NCBI GenBank assembly: GCA_013396755.1
Contig: VWZF01005468.1
Location: 590,576 to 654,575 of the forward strand
Length of the DNA: 64,000 nt
Reading direction: 5' to 3'
Origin: Sclerurus mexicanus
Taxonomy: Eukaryota > Chordata > Aves > Passeriformes > Furnariidae
Within the stretch, counting starts at the first letter, position 1, and each line of letters opens with the position of its first letter. A program made the translations under genes and the position numbers. The notes below the pieces were generated by a model that was given only the letters and a program-made list of their open reading frames with translations, searched no databases and had not been told where the DNA came from. This document shows, in pieces, positions 36,186-49,547 of the stretch.

Positions 36186-39100
36186 GGTCCTGCAGAGCTC
36201 AAGTATTTGGACCAAGGCCGAAGGAGGGAATTCATGATGGGGGAAGCAGTTGAACCTGAAAGCACATGCAAGTTTTCAGACAGGGATTTTGTCTGCTTGG
36301 AAGCACTGACTCAAGTGAACTGGACCCCTCTGTGGCTTTGGGTTGAATCCGGCAAATCCTACGTCCAAACAGTTGCAATGGGAGAACAGAGAAGGAGATG
36401 GGGAAATGAGGAAGGCCAAACCAAAGTGCTTTGTTGGGGGCAGATCAATTAACCTGAAACCCATTTTTGTTCACTTCACCGGGAAGATGGATGTGTTCTG
36501 TTGGCTTGGCAGGATCTTTGCTTCTTCAAGGCATTTGCTCCACCAGTAAAGCTAAAAAACCCCCTCATTATTCCAGTGGCTGCAGCTGCAGTATGATCCA
36601 GGTACTCTTTGTGACCACAGTAACTGTGGGGCTCCATGGGACCATAATCCAGGTCTTTCACCCACAGGTCCCCGAATATCATACAGACCTCCAGCAATAG
36701 CCCCCCAGGACCAGGGGGGTCAGACCCTCTGGGATGGCTCCCAGCAGATCCAGAGTCCAGTCCTGGCTGCAGGAACCATGGTCTGAAATTACAATTGCCT
36801 GATGATGTGTAAGAAGTGGGAAAAAAGGCAAAAGCAGCAACAGAAGACAAACCAAACCATAAACCCCCAGCTTGGGGCTCCAGGAAAATTAAACAGGAAG
36901 AAATGTGCCTGCCTTGAGGAAGGCTGAGGGAGGGCTCTGAAAAAGCCCAGCTCATCGAGGCCTCTTCCAAGGGGCTTAGCAGTGAACGGAGGGGCTTTGT
37001 TGTACCTCTGCAATGGCTGGGCAGGAAAGCCCCAGTGCTTGGAGACAGGCTCCTGTGCAGCAGAGAGCAGCCAGGTCCTAGAAGGGATGGCATCTTCTGG
37101 CAACAACCCCTACCCAGGGGGTGGGTTTCAGTCTGGAGCGTCCTAGCTGAAGCCTACATTTGACTGTTGATGCACAGACAGGAATGCTCTGCTCTGCTGG
37201 AAAGGTTGCAAGGTGGCCAGAGAGTAGGAAAAGCCAACGGGTAAAACAGCTGCAGCCTTACAGCGCACAGGAACAGGGTCATGTCTTGCCTTTAGAGCAG
37301 ATTAAATTTAAGACCTGTCAACCTCAACGGCATTTAGGTCAGTTTTCTTCCTCTGCATTGACAGGGAACAAATTTGAAGCCCTGAGGTGTCATTTCTGCA
37401 CGTCATGCTTTGAGTGGTTCCCTTCCTTTACCATGATAGACCTGTTGCCTTCCTGAGGACGATCATTTTTCAGCCAAACATGTGGTGGTTCACATTCCTT
37501 AGCTATGGAGTACACAGCTCACCAAGGGAAAGGGAATTTGGTTTCCTGTCAAGCTGACCCTACAAATGGGTCACAGAGCTGGATGGTCTTGGCCACCGAC
37601 GCCCAGAAATGACACTGCTCTGGGCCAGGCCGTTCCCTGGGAAGAGGGGGTCACCCCCAGGGAGATGCTGTGCTGGGTTAGTTGCCTTCTTCTGATCCAA
37701 CTCTCCCCTTTTGTGTTTTGTGTTTGCTCCTCAGTTTCCACAGATGTGCCCCAGCCATGCATGGAGTGCTGTCTTTACGTCAGACTGCTGAAAGCTCCCA
37801 GGTTCAAAGGCACCGTGTAAAACCCGAGCTGCTTCCCAGCCTGACCTTCTCCATGCCCTCCAGGGTCAGCAAGTCCCTGTTTTAAATAGGGGCTATGACC
37901 TGTGCCCCATCACTGAGTCAAGACACTGAAAGCTACTCCTACAGGAATGAGAGTTCATACGTGCTCAGCAGTCACATACAGATTAGAAATTTCTAAAGGG
38001 GGTCTTTAATGCTCAAAAAAAGATTTAGCGCTCCAAAAAAAAAAGTAGGTTGAAAACAACAGAGCTGGAATAACTGGGCTCTCAGCTTCCTTGAGCGTTT
38101 GTCTCAGCATTTTAGACTGTTTCTGGGTGTGAGCTTTTGATTGTAAATACCGCTGTTGTGGAAACTTGGCTGAAGGGAACAGACAGACTGTCACAGGCAC
38201 GGGAACAGAGACGATCGTTATCATGACTTGAAAGAATAAACGGGTATGACTGGGAACAGCTGGTTTGGAACTGCAGGGCAGCTCCAGGAAGGATGAACAG
38301 CGCTTGCTATCACACACACCTTTGCTCTGGATGACAGATCCTGTAGCTCATGAACCCGAGAGGTTGCAGAAGCTGTGCTGCTCTGAAGATCTGAGTTGCG
38401 TCCAGCTGGTGAAACCTTCAAGCTACAGAAGACCCTGCATGCAGCTGGGTTAAGACATATACTGTTGAGGGGAGTCCTCCTGGCCAAGGGACCCAAGCTG
38501 TGCCTAAATGAGGTTATCCCAGAATGCTTCCCAAATCTCAGATCTAGAGGCATGCCTTGGCTGTGTCCCAGCTGCACATTGGGTATGTACCAGCAACCCC
38601 AGAGCCTCAGTCTGCAGACAGAGGAAACCCAGATGGGAATGCTGGCACATCGCAACAGCTCCCTCCCCTGTGGGGGCTGGGGACCAGGACACAAGGTCTG
38701 GTTAGCACAGACAGAGCTCAGGGACCTGCCTGCCCATGCTGAGCCTCACCCCTCTCCTGACTGTCTGCCCACTTCTCCAGCAATGATCAACCCTCTTATT
38801 AATCAGACCCCTGCATGGTCCCATAAGGAACAACCTCACCAGACAGTATCTCCAAATTTCCAGCTGACTTGGTTATAAAACCACAAAACCAAATCCCAAT
38901 GGCCCTGGTTTGGTACAGGGATGATTTTTTTTCTTTTTTTCCTTGCGATGCCATGCTGATGTAAGCGAAGCATCCCACAAAAACCTACAAGGACGATGCC
39001 ACCTTGTCAATTAAGGTAATTATTCCATCACCAACAGTAAAAAGTCTTTATTTTCTGCAAACCACAGCTGATTGACGTTAATTATGCGACATGCTGTGAG

Positions 39101-39224
39101 TCCATATGGCCTGTGTTCCATAAAGGTTTTTCTTATGATCAGTCTTTCTGGATCCGTGTCCTGCCAAACACCACTTGTTTTCATGGCCCATCTTATTTAC
39201 TGCCTTATTAGTCTGGTGTTAGAT
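36186..39224. other. Intergenic, no gene seen
   Basis: Overlapping chance frames, the longest 205 codons at 36476-37093 on the minus strand. No splice-bounded exon. A moderately A+T-rich block at 39000-39200 precedes the LINE fossil. Confidence 0.45.
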
Positions 39225-39965
39225 TTTTCCCCCAGTCCTCTGGAACTTCCCCAGAGTTCCCAGATTTGTTTAAAAATTGACACTAATGGTTCAGAGAGCT
39301 CTTGGGCCAATTTGTTTATCCTTTGATGCAAGTTATCCGATCCTGCAGAATGTCAAACTTTAATCACTGCTGTTTAACATTCGGCTTCATGACTGCTGGA
39401 ATACAAAGTGTTTCATTATCTCTGTAAAGTATGGACGTGTCATCCTACTTCTTTCCAAAGAGAAAAATAAATGTTGAACAAATAACTTCGTCTCTCCTAC
39501 ACACAGGATGAATATTTTCCCATTATTGTCTGGGATGTCATTATAGGATTTGGCTTTTCTTAATACATTTAAACAATCATCATTAACCCTAGTGGCAAGA
39601 GGTTTTTCACTCCTACCTTTAGTTCCTCTTCCCAGGTTCTCACCAGTTTCTACTCATCACTATCAGATTCCTCCCTTTTTATTTACCATTAACATCAACA
39701 TGCACATCACTGCCACACAGTTATGTCCACGATGCTATTTATCTATGTATATATATTATGCTAAACCTACAACACCCCTGGTTCCACCTTCCCTCTTAGC
39801 TGGGCTGGCTTCTGCAAAACAGCATTCAGGCTTCCAGAATAGCACTGATTTTACAGCATCTCACAAAACAGCCTCAAACGCTCCCTGATTATCATCTGCT
39901 CAATTTTCTTTAAATAATTCCTTCCACTCCTTAATTGTACTCATAATTATTTTCAGTCCAGGGAA
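39225..39965 (-). mobile_element. Ancient LINE (CR1/L3-like) reverse transcriptase fossil
   Basis: Read on the minus strand, the block follows the N-terminal part of a CR1-group LINE reverse transcriptase. A piece like NETLCIPAVMKPNVKQQ is followed by a degraded segment corresponding to the usual 'KSAGPDNLHPRVLKEL' region, then LAQELSEPLVSIFKQ at about 39261-39305, matching the family's 'SEPL.LIFKKSW.TGEVPEDW' motif. Several frameshifts and stops break the frame, so it is a dead copy. Upstream parts of the element are also traceable to about 39965. A contiguous 740 bp at this age is unusually long for a bird genome. Exact family assignment needs a repeat library. Confidence 0.75.
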
Positions 39966-42900
39966 GCTGTTTTTCCAGAACCAGGGACTAGTGCTGGGCA
40001 CCTCTGTGCTTTTAAAAATCTCTCATCACATATAAATAGCTCTGGTCAAAGCTTTTCTGTGTTTGCACATAGTGTCATGCTCACTGACAGAGAGACAGCC
40101 TGGGAATAGGTTATGGAGTCCCTGCCCATCACGAGACCAGAGAGTTGCATACCTAAAAGGCAGAGGAAGCTGGTTTGGGGTTATTTGGGGAGGGGGGGGA
40201 ATGTATCCCTCCTCTGCTCCCAGGCTCACAAGAGGGGAAGAAGCCACTGGGGACCAAAGACAGCTTTCATCAATTGAGATGTTTTATTTTGTGTTGGATT
40301 TTTTTTTCTTAAACATCCTTTGTTTTCTAACAATAAATCACATCCCGAGGCAAAAAGCCTTTAAAGGGACTGGGCATGGAGTCTGCTTCCGTTCCCTGGC
40401 TGGCGAGGCAGGCCAGCAGCTGACAGCAGCCATCAATCCGCAACTCAGCGATCAATCCATCTTTATCTGTCAGCGGGGACCGGCGCAGGAGGACCCTGGC
40501 TGTGCCAGGCTGCCATCCCCTGCCGGCTCTGGCGGCACCGGGAGGCTCCCCAGTGCCGGACCAAATCCCACTGTCTTGGGCACCATTCTTGGGCACCATC
40601 CCCTGACACTCGCCAGCATATTTCTCAAGGAGCTGAGCCAAGGCCTCCTCCCATGATCCATCAGAGAGCAGACACTCCACCTCCCACCCTTCTGAAAAGC
40701 AGGTGACACTAAAGAAGGCAATTTCCAAACAGAGGGCACACCAACAGCTTACTGCTGGGTAAACGTGCCCAGGAGGTTTCAGAAATCCCAAGCCATTCAC
40801 TACTTGTGCCATCAGTGGTGATTTCCACCTCCTGTTGTTCACTGCTCAGGCTTCTGGGTTTGCTTTTTAACATTTGTGCTGCCAGGATTCAGCAGTTTAT
40901 GGTGGCGCCTACGTCTTCTGTTTACCCTCTTAATATTGTTCCCCAAAGATGCTCCATTAAAACCCTCTTAACTGCTCTACTTTGTTTGTTATCCAGAAAA
41001 TTGGTAGCTCTCCCAGAGAGACGGAGGTGGTCCACCTCATATGGTCCCTCAGGAAGCAGACACGATGCTCCATGATCTGAAACACCTCCATTTTACACCT
41101 TTTGCCCCTTGGTGGTCTCCTTCCTCTGTCTGCTTTTGGTTCCAAAATGCAAGGAGGGGTCCTCCCTCCAATCGTCTGAACTTTCCTCTCCTTCAATTCC
41201 CTTCTGAGATCCCTAAAGTTCTTGCTGATCTGAGTAGTATTTTATGAGGCAATTTTGTTCATGCCAAATGTGTCATAACCAATGGATCCCTGCCTACAGT
41301 CATCAGAGCCCTGCTCTGCCTCTCGGTGATGTGTGTTGTGCTGGAGCCAAGCAGACCGCACACAGGCCCGTCATCTTTCTGCCCCTTCTTCTGCATCTGG
41401 CTGGGCAGAAGATTTGTCTGTGTACACTTGCTCCACTGCCATCACTCGTGCCCCTGCTCCCCTTAAGTCTGGGGGGATCACAGTCAAAAGGAGCCATCAG
41501 AGACTGTTTGTGTCTTTCTGCTGCTGGTTCAGGCTCAAGAGCTGTTGGTCACCTTGGCCATGTTTCAGTACCTCATGTCATCTCTCCCAGCACAGGCAGC
41601 ACCTTGCCCTCTGCCTGCAGGTTTTCATGCAGCAAGAAGAATGTGGTACTTTTCCCCTGCATCAGGGTCCCTGCTTGGCCCCCATCCTGGGGAAATGGCC
41701 TCAAAGCTTTGGGGCACGTTCGCCTGCTCCCTTGCACTGCTGGCTGATGGCATCTACCCAGCCATGGCAGCCAGAGCCGCCAGTTCAGATCCCCAACCAG
41801 GGCTGTCAAGGGTCACCAAGGGCAGATGATGCCCCAAGCAGGCTTACAGCAGACTCCCCCCAGTGACTCCATGATGCTACCAGTGATCAAGATCTGGTCT
41901 TGCAATCCTCAAGGCTCTCTCTCTCCACTGGGGCAGGACCATGTCCCAGGAAAGGCCTGTCCTACTCAGAGTGGAGCAAAGAGGTCTCTCCCATCTCATA
42001 GTTCCAGGAGAGGGATGTGACTACAGTGAGGTTTCCCCTGGCACTTGCTCTGTGCCAAGATTGGGGACTATTTCAGTGTCATGAAAGCACTTGATCAGGG
42101 TGGGCATTTCAAGGCTGAGGGTGGTGGAAAAGAGGCACTACAGGGATGGAAGGAGATGGGGGTTCCTTGAGGAAAGTGGGAAACCTCCATCCTGGAAACC
42201 CTTTTGTTCCTTCTGGCACAGTTTGGGGCAGGCAGCAGGGTAGGGAGGGGAAGGTGTGGTGGAATCTTGACATGGAGCCCCCTCAAGCTGATGTCCCAGC
42301 CTCTTTTAAAATGTCCTTGAGCACTTGGATTTGGCTCAGATTAAGTCCAGTTGCCCGGGCTGGCGTGTACCCATACATGGACTAAATGAGAACCACCCGT
42401 AACACCTCCTGTCCTCCCTCCTCCTCTCCCGCGCAGGTTCATTAAGGCCTTCCCAGCGAAAACAGGCCGTGTTTCGGGGGGAACGCCGGAGCGTTTGATA
42501 TTTTCCACTCTGCGTGTCAAGGGCATTTACAGTCGGCGTCAGGCTGTTCCGTCAGTCTGAGGGAAGCACTTTGAAGTGTTTGTGGTAGAGGCCACATGTG
42601 CAGTCAAGATGTGCCGCTGCCTCTCTAGCTCCCTTTGCATTCCCAGCACCATGTGACAATCAACAACACGGCTTAACCCTTTCGCACCGCTGCCTTTTCC
42701 CACTTGGAGAAGGGGAATGGGGTCCTCGCCCCCTCATGTGTCCCTCAGGCTGTGCCCAGGGAGCCTGCAGTGATCCTGCAGGGATCCTGCTTCGTTCTAG
42801 GGAAGCGGCAGTGCAGCTCGGGCAAACACAGCTGGTGAAGGTGATGAGATGGAGCTGGGAGGCCTTGAAGCTGCTGGTCCAAGTAGAGGGTCTGTCGCTA

Positions 42901-45329
42901 ATGCCCACACACGCTGCCAGAGGTCCTGCTTTGATGATAAAAGTAGCATCGTTGGCCACAAGCAGCTGTGGAGCCAGCTCCCACCCTTGCCCATCCTGCA
43001 GTGGGTCCCAAGAAACCGCATGGAAGGAGTCCCAGTGGCTGTGACACACCAGGGGTGTCCACAATGACTTTACTGCCCATCCCTCCATCATGATGGATGG
43101 CACATGACAAAATGGGCAGCACTTGGGCTGTGCAGCTGCTGCCCAGGGCCCTCTGGGTGCACGGTGAACAATTGCAGCTGCTTCCCCTCAAGGCACTGGT
43201 GCAAGCCTAGCAGTGTTTCAAGGAGCTCTCCACAGGGTCAGTGGTCAGGGGTGAATCTCATTTCTTTGTGGAGGGCTTGCACAGTAGCCATGTAGTGCTT
43301 TGCCACTGCCACAGGTTTTAGGGTATTTTCATGTGCCCAAAAGTGCCCTAGAGAGGAGCTTGCTTTGAAATGAAACATGGGGATCAGCAAGCACAGCTAC
43401 TCTTTGAGGGGACAGTAGCAGCCACCCAGCCATACTCCTCTCCTCGGCTCCATAAAGGAGTGCTGGGACAGAGCGGAGAAATTCAAGACATGTGGTGTCA
43501 CCAAGTGATGCTTTGAGAAGCACCTTCTCCCCTGGTTCCCTCCCAAGGCAGGAGAAGAGTAGGCTTCTCCAAAGAGCCCCCTGCCAGGCTTCAGTCCTTG
43601 CGGGTGGAACTTCCATCTTCTGTCAGAAGCCCTTGGCTGGGTGTGGAGAGCTGGGCTTGGATTGCACCTCTGGAAGTCCCATAAAGTAGAAACTCAAACC
43701 TCACTGCCCTGCGAGCCTGACTCTGCCAGGGGTTGGGCTGCAGCCCCCATGGGGTGGTGTTAACTCTGAGCAGACACCCAGTCTGATCCACGCAGCCTGG
43801 ACCCACTGCAGTGATAAATGGCCAGGGAATGCAGCAGTGGAGGAAAGAGCCCAGCGGAAGAGGCAGAGCTCAACAGCTATGAGCTAAGGGGAGAGGGATG
43901 TGTGCTGTGGAGAGGCTACTCCCATCCTTTGCTGCTGCCTCCAGAACAGCAGTTTTTGGGTGCCAAGACGACGCTGCCCCATTCAGTCAATCCTGCGTTG
44001 GCGGAGCTGGGAGCAGAGCTGAAGCTGCAGGCACATTCCCCCATGGCGCTGTTGGTCTGCCATGTCAGCACAGATCCAGCACAGGAATGCTGCTCCAGCA
44101 GCTGCAGTGTTAATGTGTGGCATAGAAAAAATAATCTTACTTTTTAATGACTGCATTACAGAGGGTGGAGGCTGGGGGGAAGGGTGTCAATGTACTGGCC
44201 CTTGCTTGGCAGGGAAAAGACATCTTCTGGGCTGCAGCTTCCTAGAAAAGCTGCAGCCAAAGCATTATCCAGTGTAACTGACCTCTCCTTCTTCCATGAA
44301 AGCCCCCTCCCTGCAATTAATCTGAGTCCTGGAAACCCCTGCCTTCCGTTCTGATTTCCCAGTCCCCGGCAAAGTGTCTGACTCATCCCACATCTCTCTG
44401 GCCACAGCTCCTCCTTGCCGAGGTGACTGACTGTCATCCAGGGAGGGCTGCGCTTTCCTGTCTTCAAGAGGGTGGATCAGACAGCCCTGGCCTTGCATCC
44501 CTGCCTTCGTGTGTGTGATTCCATGTGCTGCACTGGCACCAGGAGGAGAGGTGGGCAGGAAGTTACAGTCTGCTCTGATTCATCAGACCCCTCTGAAATC
44601 CCACATCCTATAAATCTGAAAGGTCAGAGTCAGACAAGTGACTCCAGTGCTCCTGGAGCACCGCCCCTACACCCTGGTAAAAGTAGAACCTGTCTACAGA
44701 ACTGCAGCCATCCAAACATCACCTGCTTAGCCCGCATTTATCATCAGCTCACTAGTGAAAAGGGAATGCAGGATGGCTACATCAGGTGGGAACAGCTGCC
44801 CTGAACAGCCTTGCAAACAATAGACAGACACACCATGTGAGCAGGAGTTGGTCAGGTTTTTTGATTTGAGGGATCTTGTTTTCCATGTCTGCTGGAATTA
44901 CTACCTGGGCTAGAAATCATTTTCTTTAGAGTTTCTTTTTCTTCCCCATTGCCCAAAAGCCCCTCCACTCTGCCATCAAATTCACACACCCAAGGGCAGG
45001 CGGATTTCCTTCCACCTCGCAAACCCCAGTGAGGCTGATTTTGTAAGACCTGAACGTGCCGTGGACTCCAGCTGCCCGTCACTCAGCCTGAGTGTTGAGG
45101 GATATTCATCCCTGTCAGCGTGCCAAGCCAAGCTTTGATGCCAAGGATATGTGAGATATACATGGGTCATGGCTGGGGAATGAAGACAGCTTCCCTTTTC
45201 TCTGCCTGAGACACACCGTGCCCGCTGACAGCCCAAAAGGCTCACGCAGCTGTGGCTGACCTGGTCACCCACACACCAGCTCTATTGAGGACAACTCCTC
45301 ACCCTTGCATAAAACCTTTACTCAGAGGA
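39966..45329. other. Intergenic, no gene seen
   Basis: Overlapping chance frames (171 codons at 40327-40842 minus, 177 at 41333-41866 plus). CpG-retaining blocks occur at 40380-40560 and 42425-42560. I recognise no exon or RNA gene. Confidence 0.4.
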
Positions 45330-45475
45330 TCACAGAGCGCTTTGCAAATGCCTGCTTATTAATCCTCACCACAGTCCTGGGAAGAAATAAGAGACACAGG
45401 AATAACCTCATTTGCTATGGAGAGGGGGCACGTTTGGGGGTGAAACTGAGGTGTTTAACAGATGAGAAAAGTGCT
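45330..45475 (-). repeat. MIR-type SINE fossil
   Basis: The plus strand reads CAGAGCGCTTTGCAAATGCC, then TTAATCCTCACCACAGTCCT and later GGTGAAACTGAGG beside AACAGATGAGAAA. This is the reverse complement of the MIR/CORE-SINE 3' half in the expected order: 'AAAGCGCT', then 'GTGAGGATTAA', then 'CCTCAGTTTC'. The last two blocks are swapped or interrupted by about 25 bases. An old copy, but the order of motifs makes chance unlikely. Confidence 0.7.
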
Positions 45476-48399
45476 GTTTCATGTAACACACCAGTCAGAA
45501 ATGAATTAAAATCGTGGTGAATGAAGGGAACTTTAGGCAGGAATAGTGTGATTAATCACACTGAAACTTGGCTAAGACAACAGTGAAAAGCACCATGTGA
45601 TTTTTATCAGGTTCTGTTAGTGCTGCACTCATACTCCAGTGTGACAGGTAATGCAGCATCCCGAAAGAATGGGCTGGGGTGGCAGGATCAGTACTCAGCT
45701 TGGGAGGGAAAGGGCTGGACAGAACTTCCAAAAGGAACAGCATGACTGAGATTGTTGGACATGACCCACTGCTGCCCATCAGGCCTCAGGCTGGTTCTCT
45801 GGCTGAAAAGTTCCTGCTCCTTGTGCCTGCACGGACAGGTGGCTCTCAGCCCATAACCCAGGACACTGTTGTCACCTGCTGTTTGTGTCACACACATCTA
45901 CTATCCCTTGCCCGAGGTGCTTCTGCAAATGCAGCTAACGTCCATGAAATCAGAGGCAGGCACAGCTACGTAACCCTCACTGCTGATGACTTTCAAGGTG
46001 GTTTACTAGTAGTCCAGAAATTATGCCTGTCCAAATTGGATTACCTGAAAAGCAAACTCTACCCATTTGCAGGAGAAATGCTGCCTGGTCCCCAAGCCCA
46101 AAACAGCCCAGAAGAAAATACTGGCAAGGCAGAAAAGGTCAGTTAGAGATCGTTTTCACTTCAGGATTTCAGGAGACATGAATTTGCCAATCCTTCCACT
46201 CTAACAATTCATTTCAGAGCAGATTACACAAGAGTGAAGGACTCTAACAGGGACTGGGCACACTGTGTAAACGTATCTCATTTTGCAAATGCTACTGAAC
46301 CAACTCTAGATGATGGCAGGAGGTGGAGGATGAGATTGTATAAACTGAATGAAGTAACAGCTCACAGTCTTTTTTTCTGGGCACTGATAGCTCTGGTAAT
46401 TATCAATGCCAGCTCTGCCAGCCTTGTGCTTCTGCCCAGGCCACGTACCACTCTGAGGTGGCTTTTGTATCCTCACTGCAATGAAGGATTTTATCCCGCG
46501 AGGGTTTATTATTCTTTTATAGACTGAAGGGCTTCAGCCTAATCTTTCAACAAACAAAAGGAATCTTTCAACATTTCAATGCTGTTGTAATTGGCTCCAA
46601 AAATAGCACCCTCAGAGCCACATTTCTTAAACTTCTCACGTCTAAGGATTAACCTTTTTACAGAAAAAAAAATAATAATCCGAAGACCAGCTTGTATATT
46701 TTTCATGTATCAAATCAAATAAACAAAAGACTAAAATTTGAAAGTTCACAGAATCAAAGTTAATCTATAGTAGCTCTTATTTCCTCTCATTTTGTTTGCG
46801 TGCTTGCTTCTGTGTCTGTTAGAGGGGAGGAGAGAGGCTTTGCTATTGTTTCATGAGCCACTGCTGGATGTTTTATTGACCACCAAAGGCCTGTGGATCA
46901 GTCTGAGAAACACTTCTTTGGAGATAAACAGGCTCATTAGAGGCGGCCCTGGCTCTCTGCTCTGCCTTCTGCCGCACGCTGCAGCAGACGTTCTCTCTCT
47001 AACTCCTTTGCCCACTGAAGGGCACTGGTTGCCACCCCTGGGGTCCAGGTGCTCTGCACAGCTCCATTCATGCCACCCTGTCCTGGCAGCTATTGTGCAT
47101 TCACTTTACACCCCTGGATCCAGGCCACGCTCCGTGTACTCCACCCAGGTCATCTCCATGGCAAAGCACCATTGCCCCAGGGATGCAGAGTAATGTATCT
47201 TAAAACAGACAGTACGTGTCCTGTCGGAGAGGATGAGCTGTCTCCACTGCTCCTCCGTTGTTGTAAACGGCTTTTCCTGCCAGGAAAACTGGCCTTTGTG
47301 CAGGCCTCTCTCCGACCCCCCCAGCTCTCTCCAAATTTTGCAAGCAGACACCTTGGCACCTCCCGTTGCCTTCGGACCGTGTTAGTGTTGGCCGGCTGGG
47401 ACTGAGAGCTTCCACCCTCTTCCTCCTTGTTCCATTAGCTGTCATGTTGGGGGTTTTGATCTTCCCTGGAGCCAAGCCCTGCCAAAAGATTTACTCCACT
47501 GCAGTGCTCCGTTTCACATAATTGCCAGGGAAAGCTGCGCAGTTGGTAACGACCAAGGCAAGGCAACGCACTGGATGCACTCAGGGTATGGCATTCACAT
47601 ATTGTACTTTCATAAAGGTATAGCAACGGAAACATTCCCTATTTTGATTGTCCCAAAGCCACAGGAAAAAGGGAATTAAGGGAATTGATATGTCTGGGAT
47701 AGATGCCAGCTCTGATTTACTCACATTTTTACCCTGATGTGAAATACCTTGGTCAGAGATGGAAAACTTTTATAGAAGACATGAACCAAATCAGACCCTG
47801 CAAGTGCTGGTATCCAGCTAAGAGCTGTCTCAGCTGGCACAGCCTGAGAAACACTAAAACAAAGGAACTGGGAATCAAATGGGCAACATCAGCTCAGTAA
47901 GAAATTTCTTCTCTTCCTCCAGAGGGTTTGGATATACCCACATTTGCAGTCTGCCTTCTGACCACAAAGTGCCTAAGGTACCAGAACACCAGTGAGTTAG
48001 GATGTAGGGGTTGGCTTGGCTCCTGGAAAGAGGATGTGCTTTATCATCAAATCCCAGCATGATTTGGTATGGAGAGGCACAGAGCGGTCAAGGCAGAGTG
48101 GTGAGCCCAAAACAGGGTTGCCTTTGGAAGCAGTATAAAAAGAAAATATCCTTGCTAACATAACCTCGCCTTCCAGTTTAACCTCCATGTTCCCTCAGAG
48201 AGTGCAAACATGCCTGCACATATTTTAGGCATAGCAACCCACTTAGGAAGAGTCAGATGTAGTGTAAGTCCAATTAAAGCAAAATGGAATGAAAGTCCCA
48301 AATTATTTCAATGTGTCAGAGTGAGGAGTTCACAAATCCACTGGTTATTGCGAAGCTGTTCTGGGAAAAATAATTTCTGTATAGATTCCATTCCACTTT
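45476..48399. other. Intergenic, no gene seen
   Basis: A 155-codon plus frame at 45679-46146 has no splice context. The block 46540-46770 is A+T-rich. Nothing else was recognised. Confidence 0.4.
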
Positions 48400-48442
48400 G
48401 CTGAATTCCATGGGAGTTTTGCCATCAATGGGAGAAGGACCA
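48400..48442. repeat. Fossil of an old palindromic amniote repeat
   Basis: CCATGGGAGTTTTGCCATCA followed by ATGGGAGAAGGACC resembles the 'CAATGGGAGTTTTGCCATTG / ACTTCAATGGGAGCAGGATC' unit that is abundant in turtle and crocodilian DNA. Short and diverged; the match is from memory. Confidence 0.5.
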
Positions 48443-49541
48443 ACACATACAGGCAACCTTCGGCCATGCATTAATTGTGCATTTGCTCTTACACCCCAAT
48501 CCTGAAATGAATTTTCAATAGAAAGGTCTCAGTCCCTGCAGTGGTGTCCACTGAGCTCACACCAGTGAGGTCTAACTGCAAGATTCCTTCTGACTGTCCA
48601 GAAACCTCTAAGGACACATATCTTCATTAATCTTACTGAGATTAATATGAGTTCAATCAAGGGCAGAGTTTGATGAAAATATCTCATAACATATCAAGCT
48701 GGAGCGTAGATCAAAGCTGGTTTTTAGCTCACTAATAAACCAAAACAGAAATAGCACTGCAGAGGAAGTAGCTCATTTGTTTGTGATGGCTCCCTTCTTT
48801 GGGAAGGTGAGGATAGGAACCACAGAATTATTACTGCTAAAATAACCAAGACAAAACACACAATTAGGCAAACCTTTGATGTAGAACATCATCCATAATT
48901 ATTTCTCTCACTAAAACTCCCAAACACCAAACAGCAGGATGAAAAGTTCTGCCCACATCACTCACCTCCAACCTCTGTCCAGAAAAAGGGAAAAGAGCGA
49001 AGGTCCTTTCTTGATTTATGAAGCACAGCAGGGGTTTTTTGTATGTGTTTAAATACTAACAGGACCCCAAAATTCTGGTAGCATAAACTAGATTTAGACC
49101 AACTCAGTGTGCCACCCCAGAGACGTGGTTCCTCCAAGGCTGTGCTCTGCAGTTGAGCTCGTTGCTCTCCAAGGCTTTCTAACACACAGTTACCAAAGGG
49201 CAGATACTGGCATGTTTTTTTTAAACTTGCTAGAAAGCCATTTGCTCCCTTAAATGTAATTTATGTCATTCAGCTAGAAAGTTTGTTTTCAGTATAAAAT
49301 ACTTTTTAATCACCTCTGTTAAGTCTTTCTACTTCATCTCATCTGGTTCCTGTGGAAATGGCAAGTCTTCCAGAACTACAAATTTTGTTTCCCAGCCAAT
49401 GTTAGGAAAACTGGGGTTTTTCCCACTACCTTCTGAGATAGTATTTGCATATAAATACTGTTCAGATCTCAGAAAATATATTTGAAATTATTCTTATTAT
49501 TCATTACACTGGAGACCTTCCATGTTTCCACAGGCAGCCAT

Positions 49542-49547
49542 TTTATT
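49542..49547 (-). terminator. Possible polyadenylation signal of gene B
   Basis: The minus strand reads AATAAA, about 680 bases after the proposed stop at 50222-50224, with a moderately G/T-rich stretch downstream. It is the first canonical signal I found after that stop. If the gene continues further left (see candidate exon-like sequence near 48.96-49.18 kb), this would be spurious. Confidence 0.35.

Noticed and set aside
36476..37093. 205-codon minus-strand open frame.
   Set aside because: Low-complexity Ser/Pro/Gly composition from G+C-rich DNA, several overlapping frames, no exon boundaries.
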